A stretch of DNA of 64,000 nt from Caulochytrium protostelioides (Eukaryota; Chytridiomycota; Caulochytriomycetes; Caulochytriales; Caulochytriaceae). This document shows positions 20,205 to 29,547 of this stretch, in pieces. The translations under genes were made by a program, and so were the position numbers. Below the pieces are notes generated by a model, which did not search any database, was not told where the DNA came from, and saw nothing but the letters and a program-made list of their open reading frames with translations. Location: NCBI GenBank assembly GCA_003615045.1, contig ML014138.1, forward strand, positions 89,530-153,529. Reading direction: 5' to 3'. The first letter of the stretch is position 1. Every line of letters starts with the position of its first letter.

Positions 20205-23200
20205 ATGGCATACCACGACTTCCGCGACTACATGTCAGCGAAGCGGTCAAAGCTCGCCGTCCAGACCGCGCTGCCCACGCTTCCGGGCGCCGCAGGCGCT
20301 CTGTTCCGTGACGCTGTGCTGTGGATCGACCCGCAGCTCGGGCCGCTACCGCTCAATATGACGGAGCTCACCGAGATGGCGCTGCTGCACGGCGCGCAGA
20401 TCCGCACCCGCATCACGAGCGACGTAACGCACCTCATTGCCGACGACCCGCTGCACGTCCTGCTGAACAAGCAGGAAGTGTTTATCCGCCAGATGCCCGT
20501 CGTGCGGCCCGCCTGGATCACCGAGAGCATCCAGGAAGAGCGGACGCTGCCGTGGCGCTCGTTCCAATGGCTCCGTGCGGAAGACCCGCACCAGCGGCAA
20601 CTCGCATTTCCCGCGCCGTCCAAAACATCATCGACGGCGACGGCGACGGTGGCATCCACGGCGAGGGCGGCAGCTCCCACGGCGACGGCATCCATGTCGT
20701 CCATGGCATCACCGGCGCCGCCACACGCCGCGTCGATGTCGCCCACCGCCGCAATCTCCGCGGCGGACACGACGCCCGTGCTCGGGAAACGGTCACGAAT
20801 TGCGGACATGGATCTGCCCGTTTCGCGGTTCACACACGGGCCACCTTGGACGCCTACAGCCGTGCCGCGCACGCCAGTGGTATCCGTGACGCCGACACTC
20901 CCGCGGGCGTCCGCGCTGCTCGGCCATCCTGACGCCGTGGCGACGCCGCTGAACCGGGTGGCGACGCCCTCGCCGCAGTCACCGCCGCCACTCCCGCGGC
21001 CGCCCTCGCTGCCGCCGCCGCCGCTGCTTTTGTCGTCACCGCCGCCGTCGGCTTTCTCGTCGCGGTCAGTCTCGCCCTTCCCCTCGGACGACGCGGATCA
21101 GACGTCTGCCGTCGCGCCGCCCGCCGCGGGCAAGCCGGCGGCTCGCGGCTCGTCGTATCTGGCGGCGCAACCGAAGCAAGTGGACCCGGACGGCGCATGG
21201 ATGAAGCGCCATGCCTCGACGGATCCGCAGTTTCTCGAGCGCTACTTTCAGTCCTCACGGCTCCACCACCTCACGACGTGGAAGACGGAGCTCCGCGACT
21301 TTGCGGCGCAGCTGTGGCAAGCGCGGCCGCCCCGGCCGCCCCGGCCGCCCGGCACGCCGACCTTTGTGGCGGTTATGCATGTGGACATGGACTGCTTCTT
21401 TGCGAGCATTGCCATGCGCAACCGCCCCCATCTCCGGGAGGTGCCGGTCGTGGTCGCGCATGCCCTCGGAATGGGCAGCAGCAACGCGATCACGGATGCA
21501 AGACCGATCTCACCATCGCGGATGGCGCAGTCCGCGCAGGGCTCGACGTCGGAGATCGCGAGCTGCAACTATGCGGCGCGCGGGTATGGCATCCGCAACG
21601 GGATGACGGTCGGGCGTGCCTACGAGCTATGCCCCCGGATCCAGGTCGCGCCGTATGATTTCGCGGCTTACAACGACGCGAGCCGCAAGCTTCTCAGCAT
21701 CCTGGTGGCGCACGCCGACCAGATCCAGGTCCAGAGCTGCGACGAGGCCTTTATTCGCGTCGACACGACGTCGCTGGCGGCCGCGTGCGCGGTGGCGCAG
21801 TCACTACGCGCACAGATCCGCGCCAGCACCGGCTGCCCCGCGAGCATCGGGATTAGTCACAACATGCTGCTGGCGCGGCTTGCGACGACCGTCGCGAAGC
21901 CGGACGGGATGCACGCCGTGCCCGCCGAGCAGACCGCGGCGTTTATGGAGAGTCAGCCTATCGCGAACCTGCCCGGCGTGGGTCGCGTGACGGTGGCGCG
22001 GCTACGGGACGGCTGGAACGTGGCCACGTGCGGCGACCTCATGCAGCGCTCGCGCGCGGAGCTGCAGTCGGTCTTTGGGACGAAAGCGGGCGCGACGCTC
22101 TACGACGCGGCGCGGGGCCGCGACGACCGCGTGCTCGAACCCGCGAAGCCTCGCAAGACGATCGGCGCCGAAGTCAATTGGGGCATCCGCTTCCAGACGG
22201 GCGAGCAAGTTCACGCGTTCTGCCGCCAGCTCAGCGGCGAGGTGATGCAGCGGCTCAACGCTGCGAAACGCCGTGGGACCCAGATCACCGTGAAGGCGAA
22301 GCGCGCGCGGTACGAGGGCGAGCCGAGCAAAGTCCTCGGCCACGGCTTGTGCGACGATTTCTCGAAAAGCACGCGCGTCCCGCGGCCCTTCCGAGATGCG
22401 TCCGATCTGGCCGCCCACGTCGTCGCGCTCTACGACCGGATGGAGATCCCGGCCAGCAAACTCCGCGGCCTAGGGATCCATGTCGGCCAGCTCCTCGCCT
22501 CAACGCCAGGCCGCGACGGCGCCCATCCGCTGCATCCGAGCGTGTTTTTCAAGCGTGCTCCGACCCTCGAAGCGGCCGCCGCCCGTACCGACGAACCAAT
22601 TTCCAAGGTCAGCCATGTCGACGACGACGATAACAACAACGACAATCATAGGAAAGATGCGCCCCCGCATCCTCACATCACGGATGTAGGGACGGCAGCC
22701 AGCGCTGTCGCTCAATCGCCGGCTCAGGCACAGCTGGCCCCGTCAACGCTGCCGCCGCCATCGAGCGTCACGCACGACATGACGTGGTCGCAGATCGATC
22801 CCGCCGTTTACAACTCGCTGCCAGCTGAGATCCAAGGCGAGCTGCGCGAGATCCTGCAACCCGCAGGGGCTGCCGCTGCTCCGCCACCGCTCTCTCCCGC
22901 GCGTGCTGCGACAACGATGACCACGGCATCGGTATCAATGACATCGACGACGACGGCGAACCGCAGGGAAAGGTCCGCGACGCCACCGGATGCGAACGCG
23001 GTCGATCTCCGCGTGCTGGAGGCGCTGCCACCGGATATCCAGGAAGAAGTCCGGGCATGGATGCGCGCCCAGGACGCGACGCGGCAGCAGCGCGCCGCCA
23101 GCATGGCGCCAGCTCCCGGCGCCGGCGTCACGCCGCTCCGTCACCGTCCACTTGCAGCATCTCGCCCAGCGCATGCGGATGCGCCTGGAGATGCGGATGA

Positions 23201-23882
23201 GCAGGAGCCAGAGCAGCCAGAGCAGCCGAACGAGGACACCGCGGTGCTGACGCCATCCGACTTCCGGCCCGTGAGCCGCGACGCCATCGACCCGTCCGTG
23301 CTGAAAGCGTTGCCGGAAGCAATGGTGCGGGAACTCGAGCGCCAGCTGCCGCGGACCGAGACGCCGGCCACGCCGACCCGCGCGCTCAGGCGACGTGCGG
23401 CGTCTCCGCGAGCGCGCTCGACGCTCCATGCAGCTGAGCGCGAGGATGCCGCCGACGCCGACGCCGACGCCGATGGGGCGTGGAAAACGATCGACGACGC
23501 GCTCGATCCCGACGTCCTGCACGGCATGGTCCGCACGTGGACCGACGCTTACCCCGACGGGCCGCTCCGGGGCGACACACAGGCCCTGGCGGCGTTCCTG
23601 GCGAGCTTGGTGGCCGAGGCACAGTGGCAGGCGGTCGAGACGCTCCTCCGCGCCGTGCATCGAATTGCTGCGACGAGTGCGCTGTCAGGCACTGACGACG
23701 ACGATTTGCGACTGCTGGATCCCCTCGAAGTATCACAAGCGGCGTGGAAGACCACCTTGGACCAACTTGTCGATGCGGTGCAGACGGCCTGTGTGGCCGC
23801 GTACGGCGCCGCGTGGCAGCTGCCCAGCTGGCTGGACCAGACGCCGAGAGAAATTCAGAGGAAGGGTGGAAACAACCATTAA
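20205..23882 (+). CDS. REV1: DNA repair protein Rev1 (Y-family dCMP transferase)
   Basis: The start is the ATG at 20205 (CGCCGCCATGG context); the frame upstream lacks an ATG. The product is 1225 aa. A BRCT domain occupies about residues 25-120. The catalytic Y-family domain runs from about 385 to 770, with metal ligands Asp394 (HVDMDCFFAS) and Asp513/Glu514 (SCDEAF), plus NYAARGYGIRNGM and the helix-hairpin motif LPGVGRVTVARL. Three ubiquitin-binding motifs with the L-P core follow at about 864 (YNSLPAEIQ), 934 (LEALPPDIQ) and 1029 (LKALPEAMV). The C-terminal ~100 residues are helical and correspond to the Rev7/polymerase-docking domain. Rev1 inserts dCMP opposite abasic sites and scaffolds translesion polymerases at ubiquitinated PCNA. 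Having three UBMs is one more than the two usual in animals and yeast. Confidence 0.95.
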   Translation: MAYHDFRDYMSAKRSKLAVQTALPTLPGAAGALFRDAVLWIDPQLGPLPLNMTELTEMALLHGAQIRTRITSDVTHLIADDPLHVLLNKQEVFIRQMPVVRPAWITESIQEERTLPWRSFQWLRAEDPHQRQLAFPAPSKTSSTATATVASTARAAAPTATASMSSMASPAPPHAASMSPTAAISAADTTPVLGKRSRIADMDLPVSRFTHGPPWTPTAVPRTPVVSVTPTLPRASALLGHPDAVATPLNRVATPSPQSPPPLPRPPSLPPPPLLLSSPPPSAFSSRSVSPFPSDDADQTSAVAPPAAGKPAARGSSYLAAQPKQVDPDGAWMKRHASTDPQFLERYFQSSRLHHLTTWKTELRDFAAQLWQARPPRPPRPPGTPTFVAVMHVDMDCFFASIAMRNRPHLREVPVVVAHALGMGSSNAITDARPISPSRMAQSAQGSTSEIASCNYAARGYGIRNGMTVGRAYELCPRIQVAPYDFAAYNDASRKLLSILVAHADQIQVQSCDEAFIRVDTTSLAAACAVAQSLRAQIRASTGCPASIGISHNMLLARLATTVAKPDGMHAVPAEQTAAFMESQPIANLPGVGRVTVARLRDGWNVATCGDLMQRSRAELQSVFGTKAGATLYDAARGRDDRVLEPAKPRKTIGAEVNWGIRFQTGEQVHAFCRQLSGEVMQRLNAAKRRGTQITVKAKRARYEGEPSKVLGHGLCDDFSKSTRVPRPFRDASDLAAHVVALYDRMEIPASKLRGLGIHVGQLLASTPGRDGAHPLHPSVFFKRAPTLEAAAARTDEPISKVSHVDDDDNNNDNHRKDAPPHPHITDVGTAASAVAQSPAQAQLAPSTLPPPSSVTHDMTWSQIDPAVYNSLPAEIQGELREILQPAGAAAAPPPLSPARAATTMTTASVSMTSTTTANRRERSATPPDANAVDLRVLEALPPDIQEEVRAWMRAQDATRQQRAASMAPAPGAGVTPLRHRPLAASRPAHADAPGDADEQEPEQPEQPNEDTAVLTPSDFRPVSRDAIDPSVLKALPEAMVRELERQLPRTETPATPTRALRRRAASPRARSTLHAAEREDAADADADADGAWKTIDDALDPDVLHGMVRTWTDAYPDGPLRGDTQALAAFLASLVAEAQWQAVETLLRAVHRIAATSALSGTDDDDLRLLDPLEVSQAAWKTTLDQLVDAVQTACVAAYGAAWQLPSWLDQTPREIQRKGGNNH

Positions 23883-23985
23883 CTAGAAAAAAGGAAATAG
23901 AAAAAAGATTCAGTATCCGCTACCTCCCAGTGAACCAACGAAAGAAAAACCAGCTTGCCCTGCGCCGGCGCTATGACGGGTCGCT

Positions 23986-24951
23986 TTAAGGCAAGTTAGA
24001 GGCGACAAGGTCGAGGAAGGTCTCGTAGTTCATGTTGACCCAGCCCGTGCGGTTAGTATCCAGCTTGGAGAACGCGTCTGAGAGCGGTTTCACAATGAGA
24101 CAGCTCTGGATAAAGCCATCAAAGTTCATGATGCCCGTTTGGGGGCTGGCGAACCGGCGGGTCAGTTTCTGGATGACGCCGTCCTGGACGTTGTACCCGA
24201 ACGCGTTCAGCGCGCGCTGCAGCTCGCGGCCCGTCATGCCTCCCTGCGTGCTGAAGGTATGGTAGATTTGGCGCCACTGGTCCAGATACCGCATCAGCGA
24301 CGTGAACGACGGGAAGTCCAGGCACGTGCCCGTCGCGAACATGCGGAAGATAGCGTGCACCGTCGCGACATCGAACGGCGTGTGATCCGTGTTGCGCAGG
24401 GCATATGCGAGCTCCTGCTCCGTCAGGTACCCGTTCGCATCCGTGTCGGTCGTGCAGAACAGCTGCCACAGCTGCGGATCCGCGCCGGGCGGCGGCTGCC
24501 GCGGGCCGCCCATGCCGTACCCGGGAGGGACGCCCATCCCGGGCATCCCAGGCATCCCAGGCATCCCGGGCATCCCAGGCATCCCGGACATCCGGCCGCC
24601 GTTCATACTGGTGTTCATCGGGTTGTTCATGCCGCTGGAGCCGCCAGGGCCGCCCATCGTCGAGGGTGGGTAGACGCCGCCGCTAGCACTACCGGGCATG
24701 GATGGCGACATGGACGATGTGCCGTAAGGGCCCTGCGCCATACTCGATGGCGGGTAGCCGCCCTGCTGCGGCGGCTGCGACTGTTGCTGCGGCTGCTGTT
24801 GGTACGGCGGATAGCCCTGGGAGGCGCTTGGCTGCTGTTGCTGCTGCGGCGGCGGGTATCCCTGGGAGGCGGTGGTCGGCGGACCGCTGTACGACGGGCG
24901 GCTGCCGGGGGCACCGCCCGTGTTCGGCGCGCTGTACCCGGCGTAGGCCAT
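23986..24951 (-). CDS. Penta-EF-hand calcium-binding protein (peflin/ALG-2 type)
   Basis: The first ATG is at 24951 (MAYAGYSAPN); the frame continues upstream only with non-ATG codons. The product is 321 aa. Residues 1-150 are Gly/Pro/Gln/Ser/Tyr-rich with repeated GYPP motifs and a (GMP)n tract. Residues about 155-321 form five EF-hand-like units, the first with a canonical loop (DTDANGYLTEQE, near 167) and the last with DTNRTGWVNMNYE. This layout, a disordered N-terminus plus a PEF domain, is that of peflin, Pef1p and ALG-2. These proteins dimerise through the fifth EF hand and respond to Ca2+ at membranes, for example in COPII regulation and bud growth. The two units in between have poor loops and may not bind Ca2+. 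Confidence 0.88.
   Translation of the reverse strand: MAYAGYSAPNTGGAPGSRPSYSGPPTTASQGYPPPQQQQQPSASQGYPPYQQQPQQQSQPPQQGGYPPSSMAQGPYGTSSMSPSMPGSASGGVYPPSTMGGPGGSSGMNNPMNTSMNGGRMSGMPGMPGMPGMPGMPGMGVPPGYGMGGPRQPPPGADPQLWQLFCTTDTDANGYLTEQELAYALRNTDHTPFDVATVHAIFRMFATGTCLDFPSFTSLMRYLDQWRQIYHTFSTQGGMTGRELQRALNAFGYNVQDGVIQKLTRRFASPQTGIMNFDGFIQSCLIVKPLSDAFSKLDTNRTGWVNMNYETFLDLVASNLP
24542..24588. repeat. 9-nt tandem repeat encoding Gly-Met-Pro
   Basis: About five copies of GGCATCCCA/G (plus strand) encode consecutive GMP tripeptides in the low-complexity N-terminus of the penta-EF-hand protein. Confidence 0.85.
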
Positions 24952-25735
24952 CCTTGAAGTGGCGGTGACGGCGGCGGCGGCGGCCTGGCTGCAATGCACG
25001 AGTCAGTCGCGAGTGTCCTGACTCAGATTCAACGATGCCTGGACAAAAGGCCGAGAACTGGTCGATGCTGAACGATGTGAAAAGAAGCGGAGTGAAAGCA
25101 TGAGCGGATGCGGGTCGACGGGTCCCAAGCGGTGATCGAGCGGCATCCCGCTGGCGTCCTCACGCATGCCTGATGTCGTATGGATGCCATCGTGATATGT
25201 CCTTCTTCAGATCCGATTCCTCGTTCGCCACAGCCTGCTTTATTGAAGCGTCGACGCGGCGCGCGCATTCGTTCGAGGAGCCCGCAGATCTTGCCCCGAC
25301 GTACCAAACCTGGCCAGCCCGACCTCGCGTCGATGGGGAACACCCGTCCTGGACGTGAGGCGGTGGTGCTGCGGCGCAAGTACACTCGCGCGGCGCAGTG
25401 CGGCGCAGCCCAATGCGCGGTCCGAAGGCTCGGAAGGGGGGAACGGAGGGGCGCAAGGCCTTCGTCGATCGCTGCGCCATACGGCAGGACGGCATGGGAC
25501 GTGGCGATGCAGGGCGGTGGGATGCAATGCGTGGGATGCCATGCGGCCGGGCGACGGGCAGATTCCTGATACTTCAACTGCCCGCGTCTGTGGCAGGCAG
25601 GCGGTACCCCCTTGTGCGTCGTATTGTTTGACGATCGATATATGAGACATGAACATAGACATGTTTGGTGTCGTCAGGAACACAGGACCCGTCCGTAAAA
25701 GGTTTCATAGCCTATCGGATACATCTCAGTCGCTT
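24952..25735. other. Intergenic, no gene seen
   Basis: About 0.8 kb between the start of the PEF gene and the stop of the upstream PPR-like gene, both on the minus strand. It should contain the PEF promoter. Nothing else recognisable is present. Confidence 0.5.
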
Positions 25736-28700
25736 TCAGAGTGACAATGGGGCAGTGCTGAATGGGGCACCGCCAGTGTCGGAACTTGGTGACATCGACG
25801 AAGATGACGACGACGGCGGGCATGGCAAAGTATTCATACTCGTCGAGATCGGCGGCGTTGTCGACGTCGATGGCGACGCCCCCGATGCGGAGAATGAAGT
25901 CGTTGCCGCAGCGGTCGCGTCGCGGATCCGCTGCAGCACGGGCTCTGCGGCCGCTTGCTCAGCGGCGAGCAGCCGCTCCCGGAAGGCCTCCCAGGCCATC
26001 ACGGCGTCAGCGCGGTCGACGACGGCGTGCTCGGCATCAACGGCGTCCAGCCACCCCTGCTCGCAGGCCTCGTAGAGCCGGCCAAATACCCCGCCGGGCC
26101 CAATCGGCGGATGAAACCCTGCGGCGATGCGTTTCTCCACGTGGCGGATCTGGTCCTGGATCCACGTGCTCGTGCTCCGCTTCGCGGGCGGCCGCTTCGC
26201 TTGCTCCGCGGCGTGGATGTCCTGCTGCCGCCGCAGGTCCGCCAGCTGGTGGCGCAGTCGGCCCCATTGCCGTTGCCACGCCGTGTCGTAGTAGTAGAAC
26301 ATGCGCTCTTTGAACGCGGCGGTGATCAGTGCGCCAAGCGCGTCGGTCTCGCGGTGGTACGCCATCACGTATACCAGGTCGGCGAGCTGGCGCTTGGAGG
26401 CCCCGACGTACTGCCACGCCTCGTCGACCACGAGCGGCGGCGTCGCCCCGAGCATCGTCTCGATAAGGCTCGACGCCGCGGCCGTGCGCGCCTGCATCGC
26501 CCGCGGCGGCGCTGGGTCGACGGCGACGCGCTCGCCCAGAATCTCGGCATACTCGGGGATCGACGCCAGCCGGCGCATCTTGGCCTGTGTGTGGGCGCGC
26601 GCAACGGCGGCTTTGTAGGTGGTGAGGTAGGCGTCATAGGTGGCCTTGGCCTCAGCGAGCCGGTGGCGGCGCGACCACACCGACAGCAGACGGGCATACA
26701 CGTCCCAAGTGAGGTCGCCCGGCGGCGAGACAGCGCGGGTCTCGCGCTGTAGATGAGCGCGGCGCAGAGATAGGTAGGCGGCAACGCGCGTCTGCAGCGC
26801 GCGTAGGTGGCGCGGCTCGTCCAGCGTATGGTGGGCCTCGATCAGCTGTACCACGTGGTGCTGGGAGATGGGCCATCCTTTCTTCTCCACATAGAGCCCG
26901 AGCTTGGCCAGATAGATTGCGCGATGGCGATCGGTCGGGTCGAGCTTCCAGACTGCCGCGGCGACGGCGAACGGCGTGGCAGCATCGACGTCCTGGAGGG
27001 CATCGAACAAGCGGCACACCGCGGCTTGCTCGCCGGCCGCCGCGTGGCAGTACAGCAGCGTTTCATACGTGGGCACGTCCCATTGCAGCTCGCCGGACGC
27101 GAGCCGCGGCTGGGGCTCGGGGGCGAGGGGGTGGCGGGCCTTCCGCGAGTGCGCGATGCGACTCTTGGCCTTGTAGTCTAGATACGCATGGACGGCGTTG
27201 ACGACCGCCTGGTCCTGGAGGTGCATTGCGGCCCACAGGAATCCGACGCACGTGCGCTCCGAGACGGCGATCTTGAGCTCCTGCGTCGTCTCAATCCATA
27301 ACGCGTGCAGCTGCACCGGATACGCGGCTGCGGCGTCGGCATGACTGGCGAGCGCGGCGACAAAGGTCGCCACAATCTCGTCATTGAGCAGGACGGGCGA
27401 CGATGGCGCCTGCTGGAGCTGCGTCCGGGCGGCCCAGCGCCACAGCTGCGTGAGCGCGCGAGGCGAGTGGGCATGCGCCATGATCATGAACAGGAGCGTA
27501 GTGGGCGTCAGGTGGTGGCCGTGCGCTTTGGCGAGCAGCAGCAGCTTCGACGCGAACAATGACGACGCGGCCGGGGGCGCGGCGGCGCGAGCCGGACCCG
27601 ACGGCAGCGACCGATCTTCCGCGAGCGCCTTGGCCTTGAGACTCGCCGGCACGGCCGTAGGGGCTTTGGGGAACAGGCCCTCCGGGATCGCGGGCAGCTC
27701 CGGCATGCCGGTCATCCCGAACCGCCCGAGCAGGCTTTCGAAGACGGCATGCCACGTGGCCGTCGTAAACTCGTGGAGGAAGCCCCATGTTTTGGCCAGA
27801 TGTAGGCAGCGCAGCGCGTCATCCACCGCCAGTCCGCGCCAGACACAGACGTCCGTCTCGTTGAATATATCCAGCACCGCCTGGGGTCCTGGCACCCCAT
27901 CAGCCGAATGCAGCGGCGTTTGCTGATGCTGCTGCTGGGGCTGGACTGACTCGTACGCATCGAGGATCGCGCGCATCTCGCGAGCTTGCGCCATCTCCGC
28001 AGGCGTCGCCGACGGGAACACGCGGTGCGACGCATATCGGCTGCCTCGCTCCAGCGCCGCGACCTTTTTCGGGTATCCGTGCTGTTGCAGCGTGAGCACA
28101 TGGTCGCGCAACGCATCGATGTGCGCCCCGGTCCACAGCGGCCACTTGGCATCGCGGTGGAGGCGCTCGGCCTCGCGCTCGCTAAGCCACTGCGCGTCGC
28201 GGGCGCCCATGCCGGGCGCGAGGCCGAGGGGCGCGATGGCCGGCTTGAACAGCAGCGCTTTAGACTGCAGCAGGGCCGCGCGCTGCGCGCGTGGTGACGG
28301 GATCTTCACGACGGGTGGTCGCGGGTGAGCGAGCGAAGGCATCGCAGACGGCCTGCGAGGCGACGTTACAGCACGAGACGTCTCGCTAGATGTCGCGGGA
28401 TCCGCCGGTATGGATGGCACTCCAGGATGATCAGACGGCGCTGACGACGCCTGCGGTGGCGACGGCTGCCGTGGTGGCGATGCCGACGCCGGCTCCTGCG
28501 GCGGTTTGGAGAGAGCGGACGGGGTGTGGCGTGCGTCAAGCGCATGCATCATGTCCGGCAGCAGATCCCAGATCGACGCTTCCCCCGGATCATGGGACGG
28601 CGCTGGTGGAAGGGCGGAGGCCGCCGCAGGCGCTGGCGCTGGCGAAGTGTCCGTGTCCGTGTCAATAGCCGTGGCGGGGGAGGGCGAAGCGCTCAGCGAC

Positions 28701-28840
28701 GCGGCGGTATGCAGCCGCCGCGACCGACGACGGCACCGGCAGGGATGTGCCACGTGGGTAACTTGCACAGCCACTAGGGTCCAGCTCGGTGTCCGCATCG
28801 CGGCGCACGTGGTCGTCCATGGCCGCGACGGGAACGCCAT
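25736..28840 (-). CDS. Predicted mitochondrial PPR-like helical-repeat protein
   Basis: This 1034-residue ORF starts at ATG 28840; a second Met at residue 15 is possible. The N-terminus is Arg-rich, lacks acidic residues (CRCRRRSRRLHTAA) and ends in a likely cleavage site, as in a mitochondrial presequence. Residues about 50-170 are low-complexity. The rest is helical and contains units with the pentatricopeptide pattern, for example TYETLLYCHAAAGEQAAVCRLF and VYARLLSVWSRRHRLAEAKAT, spaced in the second half. PPR proteins bind organellar RNA and act in maturation, stability or translation of mitochondrial transcripts. No catalytic domain is recognisable and I cannot assign an orthologue. The repeats are degenerate, so another alpha-solenoid class is possible. 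Confidence 0.65.
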   Translation of the reverse strand: MAFPSRPWTTTCAAMRTPSWTLVAVQVTHVAHPCRCRRRSRRLHTAASLSASPSPATAIDTDTDTSPAPAPAAASALPPAPSHDPGEASIWDLLPDMMHALDARHTPSALSKPPQEPASASPPRQPSPPQASSAPSDHPGVPSIPADPATSSETSRAVTSPRRPSAMPSLAHPRPPVVKIPSPRAQRAALLQSKALLFKPAIAPLGLAPGMGARDAQWLSEREAERLHRDAKWPLWTGAHIDALRDHVLTLQQHGYPKKVAALERGSRYASHRVFPSATPAEMAQAREMRAILDAYESVQPQQQHQQTPLHSADGVPGPQAVLDIFNETDVCVWRGLAVDDALRCLHLAKTWGFLHEFTTATWHAVFESLLGRFGMTGMPELPAIPEGLFPKAPTAVPASLKAKALAEDRSLPSGPARAAAPPAASSLFASKLLLLAKAHGHHLTPTTLLFMIMAHAHSPRALTQLWRWAARTQLQQAPSSPVLLNDEIVATFVAALASHADAAAAYPVQLHALWIETTQELKIAVSERTCVGFLWAAMHLQDQAVVNAVHAYLDYKAKSRIAHSRKARHPLAPEPQPRLASGELQWDVPTYETLLYCHAAAGEQAAVCRLFDALQDVDAATPFAVAAAVWKLDPTDRHRAIYLAKLGLYVEKKGWPISQHHVVQLIEAHHTLDEPRHLRALQTRVAAYLSLRRAHLQRETRAVSPPGDLTWDVYARLLSVWSRRHRLAEAKATYDAYLTTYKAAVARAHTQAKMRRLASIPEYAEILGERVAVDPAPPRAMQARTAAASSLIETMLGATPPLVVDEAWQYVGASKRQLADLVYVMAYHRETDALGALITAAFKERMFYYYDTAWQRQWGRLRHQLADLRRQQDIHAAEQAKRPPAKRSTSTWIQDQIRHVEKRIAAGFHPPIGPGGVFGRLYEACEQGWLDAVDAEHAVVDRADAVMAWEAFRERLLAAEQAAAEPVLQRIRDATAAATTSFSASGASPSTSTTPPISTSMNTLPCPPSSSSSSMSPSSDTGGAPFSTAPLSL

Positions 28841-29547
28841 GAGGGTTTCGCAGGGTTTCGCCGCGGTGAGCGCAGGCTTGTCCTGTTGAATCCGGCACGG
28901 CGCAATAGCAGAACCGCGCTGTCGTCCTTCAGGATGACTCTGGACGAAGACTGACCGTAGCCGGACGGCCTATCGAGTTGGCGATTGCGCGTTTGTTGTA
29001 TGCCTTTGCAGGCTGTCACTGGCACTGAGCGGTGTGACGGCGGGGATACAGCTTCAGGAGGCTGACACGGCAATGAGCAGAACCAGGCCACGTGATATCG
29101 TCTCGAGTGGGACAGATGACGTATGGGAATCAGCGGTAGCAGAAAATATCGTTCTCACCCTCCCTGCGGTGTCAGTCTGCTCTAATCGTCAGAAAATGGA
29201 GCCCGTGTCGGAGTCTGGGTATCTTCCGTCTCATCGGCCTCTGCTGCCTTCGCTTTCTCCGCTTGGGACCCTGCTGCTTGCGGCCGCCGTACTTCAGTGC
29301 GGTGTGGCGTCCTTCGTCCATCGAAAGGAAAAAGGGGACATGGTGGCGCGAGGGGTTTCCATGACTCCGACTCCGAGCTTCGAATGATCGGCGCAAGAGA
29401 CCCCATCCAGCAAAATGACGATGTCGCGCACATTCGCAGACATGTATCCAAAAAGAAATAGGTCATGTGTAAACTACAAAAGGTCCCAGACCCCACGCAG
29501 TGCGAAGGGGAGAAGGTGGAGAAGGAGAAAGGCTATCTATTGACAGC
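28841..29547. other. Intergenic, no supported gene
   Basis: About 0.7 kb between two minus-strand genes, with a lower GC content than the coding blocks. Short ORFs on both strands lack motifs. Confidence 0.5.
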
